Shown piece by piece: positions 43,201 to 51,075 of a stretch of DNA of 64,000 nt; the first letter of the stretch is position 1; every line of letters starts with the position of its first letter. The translations under genes and the position numbers were made by a program. The DNA is from Vicinamibacterales bacterium (GTDB lineage: Bacteria; Acidobacteriota; Vicinamibacteria; Vicinamibacterales; JAKQTR01). The stretch covers positions 57,100 to 121,099 of the forward strand of contig JALOKU010000004.1 in the NCBI GenBank assembly GCA_025456345.1. The letters run 5' to 3'. The notes under the pieces were generated by a model. The model saw nothing but the letters and a program-made list of their open reading frames with translations. It was not told the origin of the DNA and did not search any database.

Positions 43201-43531
43201 TGTGGCCACCAGGGGCACGGCGGCGTACCTGCGGGCGCACGGCGTGGACGCGGCGACGGTGTACAAGGTGAACGAGGGACGGCCGAACGTGGCGGACCAG
43301 GTGGTGAACGGCGCGATCCAGATGATCATCAACACGCCGCTCGGCCGGGCCTCCTTCTTCGACGACCGGATGGTGCGGCGGGCGGCGATGATGCACGGGG
43401 TGCCGTGCATCACGACGCTGACGGGAGCTGCCGCGGCCGTCAGCGGGATCCGCGCGCTCCGCGGCCACGAGTTGACGGTGCGTGCGCTGCAGGACTACCA
43501 CGCAGTTTCTGCCACGTCTCCGGCGCCCTGA
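40280..43531 (+). CDS. carB: Carbamoyl-phosphate synthase large subunit
   Basis: [60 protein letters not shown] ... second half [28 protein letters not shown]. Confidence 0.97.
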   Translation: MPRRADVTRVLVLGAGPIVIGQACEFDYSGSQACKALRSEGVEVVLVNSNPATIMTDPELADRTYVEPLRPDIVEAIIARERPDALLPTVGGQTALNLAMALAKSGALERYGVELIGASVEAIDVAEDRLKFRDAMKGIGLGVPESGYARSLDEALAVVTDTGFPSIIRPSFTLGGVGSGIAYNVEEFQEIVRRGLSMSPVHEVLIEESLIGWKEYELEVMRDAANNFVVICSIENIDPMGVHTGDSITVAPALTLTDKEYQAMRDAARRIIGRVGVETGGSNIQFAVNPRDGRMIVIEMNPRVSRSSALASKATGFPIAKIAAKLALGYHLDEIPNDITRLTPASFEPTIDYVVVKIPRWNFEKFPEAERTLTTQMKSVGEVMAIGRTFQEAFMKGVRSLEMGRSSLLFDTGACRDDDEDGLRQRLMTPNDGRLWALFEALARGWTPETLHELTQIDPWFLAQFADLAARRETLRGRALSELGDDELWELKRRGFGDAQLASALATSEKAVRARRARAGMRSAYKRIDTCAAEFESSTPYLYGTYERECEADPTPRRKAVILGSGPNRIGQGIEFDYCCCHAVFGLRDEGYETVMLNCNPETVSTDYDTSDRLYFEPLALEDVLAVVERERAAGAEVSCLVQFGGQTPLKLSTALHHAGVAILGTSPDSIDLAEDRKRFSALLNQLQIPQPPSGTASSRDEARDVAAAIGFPIVVRPSYVLGGRAMAVVYDPGALDRYMTTAVDASPEHPVLIDRFLEDAFELDVDAVGDATGAVMIAGIMEHIEEAGIHSGDSSCVVPPYLVAERHIETIRQYMRRIAQALGVVGLMNAQFAIKDDVVYVLEVNPRASRTVPYLSKATGVPLARIAARVMGGRTLAELGLARDLTVNGVFVKSPVFPFVRFPGVDTILGPEMKSTGEVMGGASTFGEAFAKAQMAVGQELPTTGTVFISVNNSDKPNVLAVARDLAALGFAIVATRGTAAYLRAHGVDAATVYKVNEGRPNVADQVVNGAIQMIINTPLGRASFFDDRMVRRAAMMHGVPCITTLTGAAAAVSGIRALRGHELTVRALQDYHAVSATSPAP

Positions 43532-43646
43532 CGTCGCAATTTCTGCGACGCCTCCCGCGCACGTCCTCCGAACTGGCGTCCGTGCATCGAGATAGCCGCT
43601 TCAGCGGTCGTGCCTCCCGTGGCACGGACGTTGCGGCACGGGCCAC

Positions 43647-46142
43647 GTGCGCTATCCGGCTGTACCTCCGGCGGTGGCCCTTGTTTGCGGTGCGGCGCTC
43701 GGGACGTCGTTCCACGCGGCGCCTGCCGGCGTGGCCGCCGCGCTGGTCCTCGGTACGGCGCTGAGCGTGGTGGGATGGCGGGCGCGCGTGGCCGCGGCGT
43801 TCGCAGCCTCGGCGCTGTTCACCGTGGCCTCGAGCGGCTACGCGCTGGCGTCGGTGGCGTGGTACCGCGCCACCCACGCGCCGCTGCGGTCCGCCCTCGT
43901 TGCGGTCGGCGGGCCGCGCGCCGTCTCGGACGCGCCCGGCGATCCGGTCACGCTCATCGGAACGCTCGCCGCCGACGCATCGCCCTCCGAATCCGGCGTC
44001 CGGCTCTCGATCGACGTCGCGCGGGTGATCGGTGACGGCCGTGAGTACCGGGCCGCGGGCGGCGTGCTGTTGACCGTCGCCGGCGACGCGCAGGTGTCGC
44101 ACGTCGAGGCATGGCGGCGGGGGCGAACCGTCAGGCTCCCTGCGCAGCTCCGGCGCCCGTCGCGCTATCTGAATCCCGGCGCCCGAGACGACGAAGCCGC
44201 GCTCGCGCTGCGGGGCACGACGCTTGTCGGCAGCGTCAAGAGCGCCATGCTCGTGCAGGTGGTCGAGCTGGGCGGCGCTCTCGCCGAAGCCGCCGCAGAA
44301 CTGCGGTGGCGGATCCGGCAGGTCGTGGACAGCCGGGTTGGCGTGCACAGTGTCCGTTCCGCGGCCATCGTGCGCGCCATCCTGCTCGGCGACCGGGCCG
44401 GCCTCGACGACGCGACCGAGGAGCGGTTGCAGGAGGCCGGCACGTATCACGTCATCGCGATTTCGGGAGGCAACATCGCGGTGCTCGCGGCCGTGCTGAT
44501 GGCCATCGCAGTGCTCGTGGGCTTGCGGCCCGGCGTCGCGCACCTTGCCGTCGCCGTCACCCTCGCGGGCTACGCCTTCCTGGTTGGCGGCGGTGCCTCG
44601 GTGATGCGCGCCACGCAAATGGCCGTACTCTACCTGGTGGCGCACGCCGTCGATCACCGGGCGAAGCCGTACAACGCGATTGGCGCCTCGGCGGGGGTGA
44701 CCTCGGCGCTGGACCCGCTCGCGGTGCGGGACGCCGGTGCCTGGCTGACCTATGGCGCCACCGTGGCGATCCTGGCCGGGACGCCGTTCCTGCTGGCGCG
44801 CCTGCGGGCGGCGTCGTTGGCGATCCGAGCGCCCGCGGGCCTGTTCGCTGCGTCCGTGTCGGCAGAACTGGCCCTGTTCCCGGTGAGCGCCCTCGTGTTC
44901 TCGCGGGTGACCGCTGCGGGCCTGCTGCTGAACTTCGCGGCCATCCCGCTGATGTCCGCTGTTCAAGCCGGAGGGATGGTGTTGGTGGGTGCCGCGGCGC
45001 TGGTGCCCGCCGCCGCGCCGGCCGTGGGATGGTTGACCCATCTGGCCGCGTGGGCGCTTGTCGAGAGCGCCCGGCTCGTGGACGTGATGCCGTGGACGGT
45101 TGCGCGCGTGCCGGCGCCCGCACCAGGTGTGCTGGCAGGCTACTACGCCGGATGGGCCGTGTGGTTTGCGGCCCGGCGTGCATCGCCGGAGCGGCCTGCG
45201 GGACGAGCCGTACTCGCGTGTGCACGCAGAGCCGCGGCGGCGGCGCTCGTCGTGTCGGGCGCGTGGATCGTCTTCACGCCGAACCTGCGCTTCGGCCGGA
45301 CGGCATTCCTCGAGGCCACCTTCATCGACGTGGGACAGGGAGCGGCCACGCTGGTGCGGTTCCCGTCCGGCCACGCGCTGCTCGTCGACGCCGGCGGCGC
45401 CGGCGCGGGGCGCTTCGACGTCGGCCGGCGCGTGGTGGAGCCGGCCGTGTGGGCCGCGGGCGTTCATCGGCTGACGCACGTCGTCGCCACGCACGGCGAT
45501 GCGGATCACATCGGCGGCGCGCCGTCGATCGTCGCCGACTTGCGTCCGCTCGAAGTGTGGGAGGGCGTGCCGGTGCCGCCCGAACCGTTGCTGCAGGAGC
45601 TGATCGGGTCGGCGGCGCGGACGGGTGCGGCATGGCGGACGATTCAGCGCGGCGATCGCATCCGCTTCGGGAAAGCGGACGTCATCGCCTGGAACCCCGA
45701 GCCTCCCGAGTGGGAGCGCCAGCGGGTGAGGAACGACGACTCGGCGGTTGTCGAGGTGCGGTTCGGCGACGTGTCGATCCTCCTGACCGGCGACGTGGAG
45801 ACGCCGGCCGAGGCCGGAATCGCGCGGCTCATCGGGCCCGCCGGCGTGCGCGTGATGCTGGCTCCGCACCACGGGAGCGCGACGTCGAGCACCCGGGCGT
45901 TCCTCGAAGCGGCGGCCCCGGATCTGGCCGTCATCAGCGCCGGGCGGGGCAACAGGTACGGGCACCCGCACGCGGCGGTTCTCGATCGCTACCGCGCCGT
46001 CGGCGCGCGCATCCTCAGGACGGACCTCGATGGCGCGGTCACGCTGCGCACGGACGGGTGCGTGGTGGAGGTGAAGACCTTTACCGGGCGGAGCCTGACC
46101 CTGCGGCCGGGCCGGCGGACGCCTCGCGTTCCGCCTCCTTGA
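43647..46142 (+). CDS. comEC: ComEC/Rec2-family DNA uptake channel with C-terminal metallo-beta-lactamase domain
   Basis: LLGDRAGLDDATEERLQEAGTYHVIAISGGNIAVLAA ... FIDVGQGAATLVRFPSGHALLVDAGG ... THGDADHIGGAPSI ... LAPHHGSATSS. Confidence 0.92.
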   Translation: MRYPAVPPAVALVCGAALGTSFHAAPAGVAAALVLGTALSVVGWRARVAAAFAASALFTVASSGYALASVAWYRATHAPLRSALVAVGGPRAVSDAPGDPVTLIGTLAADASPSESGVRLSIDVARVIGDGREYRAAGGVLLTVAGDAQVSHVEAWRRGRTVRLPAQLRRPSRYLNPGARDDEAALALRGTTLVGSVKSAMLVQVVELGGALAEAAAELRWRIRQVVDSRVGVHSVRSAAIVRAILLGDRAGLDDATEERLQEAGTYHVIAISGGNIAVLAAVLMAIAVLVGLRPGVAHLAVAVTLAGYAFLVGGGASVMRATQMAVLYLVAHAVDHRAKPYNAIGASAGVTSALDPLAVRDAGAWLTYGATVAILAGTPFLLARLRAASLAIRAPAGLFAASVSAELALFPVSALVFSRVTAAGLLLNFAAIPLMSAVQAGGMVLVGAAALVPAAAPAVGWLTHLAAWALVESARLVDVMPWTVARVPAPAPGVLAGYYAGWAVWFAARRASPERPAGRAVLACARRAAAAALVVSGAWIVFTPNLRFGRTAFLEATFIDVGQGAATLVRFPSGHALLVDAGGAGAGRFDVGRRVVEPAVWAAGVHRLTHVVATHGDADHIGGAPSIVADLRPLEVWEGVPVPPEPLLQELIGSAARTGAAWRTIQRGDRIRFGKADVIAWNPEPPEWERQRVRNDDSAVVEVRFGDVSILLTGDVETPAEAGIARLIGPAGVRVMLAPHHGSATSSTRAFLEAAAPDLAVISAGRGNRYGHPHAAVLDRYRAVGARILRTDLDGAVTLRTDGCVVEVKTFTGRSLTLRPGRRTPRVPPP

Positions 46143-46962
46143 CCCGGCCCCACTCGTCTTCCATCTCCGGCAGCGAGCACTCGGAGAGCGCACGCCCGGT
46201 GGCGCGGAGGCGGGACTCCATGGCGGAGAAGCGCCGCGAGAACTTGTCGTTGGCCTTCCGCAGCGCCGACTCGGGCTCGATGCCGAGCTTCCTCGAGAGG
46301 TTCGCGATGGCGAAGAGCAGGTCGCCCATTTCTTCTTCGGCGCGCCCGGCGTTTCCGCCGGCGCCGCTGCCGAGTTCGTCGCGCAGCTCGGCGACTTCCT
46401 CTTCGATCTTCGTCACCACGTCGGCCGCACGCTCCCAGTCGAATCCGACCGCCGACGCCCGGATGCCGATTTCGTGCGTGCGCAGGAGCGCCGGCAGGAC
46501 CTTGGGCACGCCGCCCAGGGCCGTGCGCGGTTCACCCGTGCTGCTGTGCTCGCGGGCCTTCAAGTCTTCCCATCGCTCGACCACTTCGTCGGGCGTGGTT
46601 GGGCGCGGCCGGCCGCTGTTGCCATCGGGGTCAGTGTCGGACCCGAAGACGTGCGGATGCCGGCGGACGAGCTTGTCCGAGATCGCGTGGAGCGAGTCGG
46701 CCACGGTGAAGTCGCCCGACTCGGCGCAGAGCTGGGCGAGCAGGACCCCTTCGAAGAGGAAGTCGCCGATCTCCTCGCGCAGGGCGTGCCGATCGTCGTG
46801 GTCGAGCGCTTCGAGCACCTCGTAGGTTTCCTCGAGCACGAACGGGCGGAGCGACTGCAGGGTCTGCTCGCGGTCCCACGGGCACCCTCCCGGGGCGCGG
46901 AGCACGCGGACAAGGTCCACGAGCCGGGCGAAGGCGGCGGCGGCGTCGGTCGATGGCGTCAT
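46081..46962 (-). CDS. mazG: Nucleoside triphosphate pyrophosphohydrolase MazG
   Basis: LVRVLRAPGGCPWDREQTLQSLRPFVLEETYEVLEALDHDDRHALREEIGDFLFEGVLLAQLC ... KLVRRHPHVFG. Confidence 0.93.
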   Translation of the reverse strand: MTPSTDAAAAFARLVDLVRVLRAPGGCPWDREQTLQSLRPFVLEETYEVLEALDHDDRHALREEIGDFLFEGVLLAQLCAESGDFTVADSLHAISDKLVRRHPHVFGSDTDPDGNSGRPRPTTPDEVVERWEDLKAREHSSTGEPRTALGGVPKVLPALLRTHEIGIRASAVGFDWERAADVVTKIEEEVAELRDELGSGAGGNAGRAEEEMGDLLFAIANLSRKLGIEPESALRKANDKFSRRFSAMESRLRATGRALSECSLPEMEDEWGRVKEAEREASAGPAAGSGSAR

Positions 46963-46977
46963 CGGCCGTATGCTACC

Positions 46978-47295
46978 ATGCGGGTCGGAGGCGCTACGGT
47001 GGCGGACGAACACGATCTGGCGGTGAGCTTCAGCGGCTTCGTGATCTCGCTGACGACGACGGCGGCGGTGCATTTCGGCGACTACCCGGATCCGGTGACG
47101 GGGGAGACCAAGGCGCCGAACCTCGAGGCGGCGTCGCAGATGATCGACATCCTCGCGATGCTGGAAGCCAAGACGCGGGGCAATCTCACCGCGCAGGAGC
47201 GGTCGTTGCTCGACCAGGTGCTCTACGACCTCCGGATGCGGTACGTCGCCGCCCAGCAACAGGCCCCGTCCGGGTCACCCATCATCCTGCCGTGA
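46978..47295 (+). CDS. DUF1844 family protein (alternative GTG start at 46999)
   Basis: FSGFVISLTTTAAVHFGDYPDPVTGETKAPNLEAASQMIDILAMLEAKTRGNLTAQERSLLDQVLYDLRMRYV. Confidence 0.85.
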   Translation: MRVGGATVADEHDLAVSFSGFVISLTTTAAVHFGDYPDPVTGETKAPNLEAASQMIDILAMLEAKTRGNLTAQERSLLDQVLYDLRMRYVAAQQQAPSGSPIILP

Positions 47296-48065
47296 GCGGC
47301 GGCTGCGCGGTCAGGTTCCTCGGCACCGGCACGTCCCACGGCGTGCCGATGATCGGCTGCCGTTGCGCGACGTGCCGCTCGTCGGATCCGCGCGACCGCC
47401 GGAGCCGCCCGTCAATCCTGTTCGAAATGGGCAGCGGCGTCCGGGTGCTGGTCGACACCACCCCGGACCTCCGCTCCCAGGCCCTCGCGTACGGCCTCGA
47501 TCGCGTCGATGCGATCCTCGTCACCCATTGCCATGCCGACCACGTGATGGGGCTCGACGACGTGCGCCGCTTCAATGTGCTGCAGCAGGCGTCGATTCCC
47601 TGCTATGGCGATCCCCGCACGCTGCAGGAGTTGCGCCGCACGTTCGCGTACATCTTCGACGGCGCTGACGAGGGCGGCGGGATCCCGCGGCTTCACCTCT
47701 GTCCGGTCGGCGGGCCGTTCTCGATCGGCGGCGAGACCTTCACCCCGGTGCCGGTGTGGCACGGGCAGCGCGGGATCCTCGGGTTTCGCGTGCGCGATTT
47801 CGCCTACCTGACAGACTGCAGCGGCATCCCGGACGCCTCCTGGCCGCTGCTCGCGGGCATCGACACGCTCGTGGTCGATGCGTTGCGGCACCGGCCGCAT
47901 CCGACTCACTTCACCGTGGAGCAGGCCCTCGCCGTATCCTCGCGCCTCGGCCCGCGGCGGACCTGGCTCACCCACATCTGCCACGACCTGCCCCACGACG
48001 CGACAAACGCGGCGCTGCCCGCCGGGGTGGCACTGGCGTATGACGGGTTGAGGATTGACATCTGA
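47292..48065 (+). CDS. MBL-fold phosphodiesterase (PhnP-like)
   Basis: VRFLGTGTSHGVPMIGCRCATCRSSDPRDRRSRPSILFE ... DAILVTHCHADHVMGLDDVRRFN. Confidence 0.87.
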   Translation: MSGGCAVRFLGTGTSHGVPMIGCRCATCRSSDPRDRRSRPSILFEMGSGVRVLVDTTPDLRSQALAYGLDRVDAILVTHCHADHVMGLDDVRRFNVLQQASIPCYGDPRTLQELRRTFAYIFDGADEGGGIPRLHLCPVGGPFSIGGETFTPVPVWHGQRGILGFRVRDFAYLTDCSGIPDASWPLLAGIDTLVVDALRHRPHPTHFTVEQALAVSSRLGPRRTWLTHICHDLPHDATNAALPAGVALAYDGLRIDI

Positions 48066-48206
48066 CAGAAGTAAGAAGCAAGAATCCAGAAGCAAGAAGG
48101 AAGGCCTGCTCCACTGTATCCGTGGGTTCGCGGTGATTTCTTCTGGATTCTGACAGTCGTCAGTAGGCCCTTCTGGCTTCTTGCTTCTTCCAGGCGTTCG
48201 TTCCCG
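48061..48206. repeat. Repeat family A copy A4
   Basis: CAGAAGTAAGAAGCAAGAATCCAGAAGCAAGAAGGAAGGCCTG...CTGACAGTCGTCAGTAGGCCCTTCTGGCTTCTTGCTTCTTCCAGGCGTTCGTTC. Confidence 0.85.
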
Positions 48207-48227
48207 AATCCCGAGTCCCGAGTCAGA

Positions 48228-48233
48228 TATCAT
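48228..48233 (+). promoter_or_regulatory. -10 box of ribF, leaderless layout
   Basis: TATCAT-N6-GTG (48240). Confidence 0.5.
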
Positions 48234-48239
48234 TGCCCC

Positions 48240-49178
48240 GTGGACCTCATCCGCTACCCGGACGATGCGCGACCGGCCAGCTGGAAGACGCCCGTGCTCG
48301 CGCTCGGGAACTTCGACGGCCTGCATCGCGGGCACATGAAGATCATCGAGCGGGTGCGGCGCACGGCCGAGGAGCGGGGCGCGACGCCGGTGGTCCTGAC
48401 GTTCGATCCCCATCCGACGCGGGTCGTGCGGCCCGACAGGGCGCTGCGCGTCCTGATGAGCGAAGCCCAGAAAGTCGAGGTGCTGGCCTCCGCAGGCGTG
48501 CGCGGCGTGGCGATTGTCCGGTTCACCGCCGAGATGTCGCGCTGGGAGCCGGAGCGGTTCGTCCGCCTCGTCCTGGTGGAATGGCTTGGCGTCTCGGAGG
48601 TGTGGGTTGGCGGGAACTTCCTGTTCGGCCGCGACCGGTCGGGCACGTTCGCCGTGCTTCGGAGCCTGGGCGAACGGCACGGGTTCAGGGCCGACAAGAT
48701 CGACCCTGTCTCTGTCCGCGATGACGTCGTCTCGAGCACGCGGATCCGGCGCCTCCTGGCCGGCGGCAGCGTCGACGAGGCTGGCGTGCTGCTGGGCCGC
48801 CACTTCTACATCGACGGAGAGGTGGTGGCGGGGGACGCGCGGGGCCGCGCCCTCGGGTTCCCGACGGCGAACCTCAGGACCGGCAACGAGATGGTGCCGG
48901 CCAACGGCGTCTACGCGACCATTGCGAGGACGGCGGACGGGTTTCAGCCCGCCGTGACGAACATCGGGGTGCGGCCGACATTCGACGGCGGGGGAGCGGC
49001 CAGCATCGAAACGCACCTCCTGCGGGGAGGGCGGGACCTTTACGGCGCTCACTTACGTCTCTACTTCGTGCAGCGGCTTCGCGACGAGCAGGCCTTCGTG
49101 TCGGCCGACGCCCTGAAGGCCCGGATCGATGAGGATTGCCGCGAGGCCAGGGCGCTGTTCGGGCAGCTTTCGGTTTAG
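48240..49178 (+). CDS. ribF: Bifunctional riboflavin kinase/FAD synthetase
   Basis: LALGNFDGLHRGHMKIIERV ... TFDPHPTRVVRPDRA ... GDARGRALGFPTANLRTGNEMVPANGVYAT ... NIGVRPTFDGG. Confidence 0.95.
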   Translation: MDLIRYPDDARPASWKTPVLALGNFDGLHRGHMKIIERVRRTAEERGATPVVLTFDPHPTRVVRPDRALRVLMSEAQKVEVLASAGVRGVAIVRFTAEMSRWEPERFVRLVLVEWLGVSEVWVGGNFLFGRDRSGTFAVLRSLGERHGFRADKIDPVSVRDDVVSSTRIRRLLAGGSVDEAGVLLGRHFYIDGEVVAGDARGRALGFPTANLRTGNEMVPANGVYATIARTADGFQPAVTNIGVRPTFDGGGAASIETHLLRGGRDLYGAHLRLYFVQRLRDEQAFVSADALKARIDEDCREARALFGQLSV

Positions 49179-49191
49179 AATCAGATCCTGC

Positions 49192-49497
49192 ATGACTGAG
49201 ACCGCCGAGACGACCGGCCCCGTGGCCTTCGCCGCCCGCTTCCCGCCCGAAGTGCGGTATGCCGTTACCGCGGGAGAGCTGGCCGCCAGGCTCGCCGCGG
49301 CGTGCGGGTGCGCGCCTGAGGCCGCCGAGCAGCTCCGTGGCGCCGTCAACGGGGCGTTCGGAGAAGCCATCGCGTCGGCGACCGCCGGCGGGCAGCTCAT
49401 CGACGTCACGCTGCGGACCGACAATGGCGCGTTTGAGGCCGACGTCGCCTGCGGCGGCCGGACCCTCCTGCACTGCTCGGAAACCCGATCGGCCTGA
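49192..49497 (+). CDS. Small protein of unknown function between ribF and cysS
   Basis: 101-aa ORF MTETAETTGPVAFAARFPPEVRYAVTAGELAARLAAACGCAPEAAEQLRGAVNGAFGEAIASATAGGQLIDVTLRTDNGAFEADV...; fits tightly between flanking genes. Confidence 0.6.
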   Translation: MTETAETTGPVAFAARFPPEVRYAVTAGELAARLAAACGCAPEAAEQLRGAVNGAFGEAIASATAGGQLIDVTLRTDNGAFEADVACGGRTLLHCSETRSA

Positions 49498-49521
49498 CGC
49501 CACCACGACGGCACCTGAACC

Positions 49522-50949
49522 ATGATGCGCCTGTACAACACCCTGTCGCGTCGGGAGGAGGACTTCGCGCCGCTTCGCGACAACACCGTCCGCATGTACA
49601 CCTGCGGCCTCACGGTCTACAACCGCGGCCACATCGGCAACTTCCGGACCTTCGTCTGCCTCGACGTGCTGCGCCGCGCGCTGAAGTACCAGTGCGGGTA
49701 CGCCGTGCGGCAGGTCATGAACTTCACCGACGTCGACGACCGGACGATCGCCGGCGCCCAGAAGGCCGGCCTGCCGCTGCGCGAGTACACGGACCAGTTC
49801 ATCGAGGCGTTTCGCGAGGACGCCCGGACGCTCGGGCTCGAGCAGGCCGAGGAATCCCCGCGGGCCACCGACGAAGCCAATCTGCGCGCGATGACCGACG
49901 TCATCACCGCGCTCGAGCGCAACGGGCACACCTACCGCAGCGACGGGTCGATTTACTTCAAGATCTCGACGTTCGAGGGATACGGCAAGCTGGCGAAGCT
50001 GGATCACGCCGGCATCCAGCCGGGCGCGCGGATCGACTCTGATTCGTACGCCAAGGACGACGCACGCGATTTCGTGCTGTGGAAGGCGACGCGTCCCGAC
50101 GAGCCGACCTGGGACTACGGCCAGGGCCCCGGGCGGCCGGGGTGGCACCTCGAGTGCTCCGCCATGGCGCTGCGGCTGCTCGGCGAGCCGCCCATCGACC
50201 TGCACGCCGGCGGGGTGGACCTGATCTTCCCGCACCACGAAAACGAGATCGCCCAGAGCGAGGGCGCCACCAGGCAGCTGTTTTCGCGGTTCTGGGTGCA
50301 CGTCGAGCACCTGCTGATCGACGAAGAGAAGATGTCGAAGTCGCTGGGCAACGTGTTCACCGTGCCCGACCTGGTCACGCAGGGCTTCCGCCCCTCGGCG
50401 CTGCGCTATCTGTGCATCTCGACCCACTACCGCAAGCAGCTGAAGTTCTCGTGGGCGAGCCTGCAGCAGGCCGAGGAGGCCGTTCAGCGGCTCGTGGATT
50501 TCCTCGCGCGCCTCGAGAGCATCCGCGCCGCCGCCGCGCATCCCGACACCCAGGCGCGTGTCGTGAAGGCCCGGGAAGAGTTTGGAGCCACGCTGGAGCA
50601 GGACCTCAACACCGCCGGCGCGCTGGGCATCGTGTTCGACCTGGTCCGGGCGCTCAACACCGCGATTGACGGGGGCGACGTCGGGCTGCCGGATGTGGCG
50701 GTCATCCGCTCGGCGTTCGAGGACATCGACCGCGTCCTTGGCGTGCTGGCACTCAGGCGGAGCGAGGACGAGGCGGCCGCGATCCCCGCTGGAGAAGTCG
50801 AGCGGCTGATTGGCGAGCGCAAGGCCGCCCGCAGCAGGCGCGACTTTGCCGAGGCCGATCGGATCAGGCAGGACCTCGCCGATCGCGGCATCGTCCTGGA
50901 GGATTCCGCGGCCGGGACGCGGTGGAAGGTCGTGGGGAAGGCGCAGTAG
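49522..50949 (+). CDS. cysS: Cysteinyl-tRNA synthetase
   Basis: MRLYNTLSRREEDFAPLRDNTVRMYTCGLTVYNRGHIGNFRTFVCLDVLRRAL ... EEKMSKSLGNVFT. Confidence 0.96.
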   Translation: MMRLYNTLSRREEDFAPLRDNTVRMYTCGLTVYNRGHIGNFRTFVCLDVLRRALKYQCGYAVRQVMNFTDVDDRTIAGAQKAGLPLREYTDQFIEAFREDARTLGLEQAEESPRATDEANLRAMTDVITALERNGHTYRSDGSIYFKISTFEGYGKLAKLDHAGIQPGARIDSDSYAKDDARDFVLWKATRPDEPTWDYGQGPGRPGWHLECSAMALRLLGEPPIDLHAGGVDLIFPHHENEIAQSEGATRQLFSRFWVHVEHLLIDEEKMSKSLGNVFTVPDLVTQGFRPSALRYLCISTHYRKQLKFSWASLQQAEEAVQRLVDFLARLESIRAAAAHPDTQARVVKAREEFGATLEQDLNTAGALGIVFDLVRALNTAIDGGDVGLPDVAVIRSAFEDIDRVLGVLALRRSEDEAAAIPAGEVERLIGERKAARSRRDFAEADRIRQDLADRGIVLEDSAAGTRWKVVGKAQ

Positions 50950-50951
50950 AG

Positions 50952-51075
50952 TCAGGGGCTGGGGACTAGGCGCTTGGCGCTAGTCAGTGCCGGCCGTACG
51001 TGCTTGCAGGCCACTCACGCGGCGAGAGCCGCGTCAGACTAGTCCCTCGCGCCCAGCCCCTAGCGCCTAGCCCAG
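50952..51075. repeat. Repeat family B, inverted-repeat pair at a convergent junction
   Basis: GGGGCTGGGGACTAGGCGCTTGGCGCTAGT ... GACTAGTCCCTCGCGCCCAGCCCCTAGCGCCTAGCCC. Confidence 0.8.

Noticed and set aside
39065-43501. 1478-aa minus-strand ORF opposite carAB
   Set aside because: Low-complexity Arg/His/Ala/Val-rich translation with no domain signature; a GC-rich antisense shadow of clearly coding carAB.
43440-46193. 917-aa minus-strand ORF opposite comEC
   Set aside because: Arg/Gly/His-rich shadow ORF; the plus strand encodes a complete ComEC with all motifs.
26321-48206. CRISPR array
   Set aside because: GAAGCAA-type repeats are dispersed in four intergenic gaps as inverted arms, not a tandem array with regular unique spacers; no cas genes seen.
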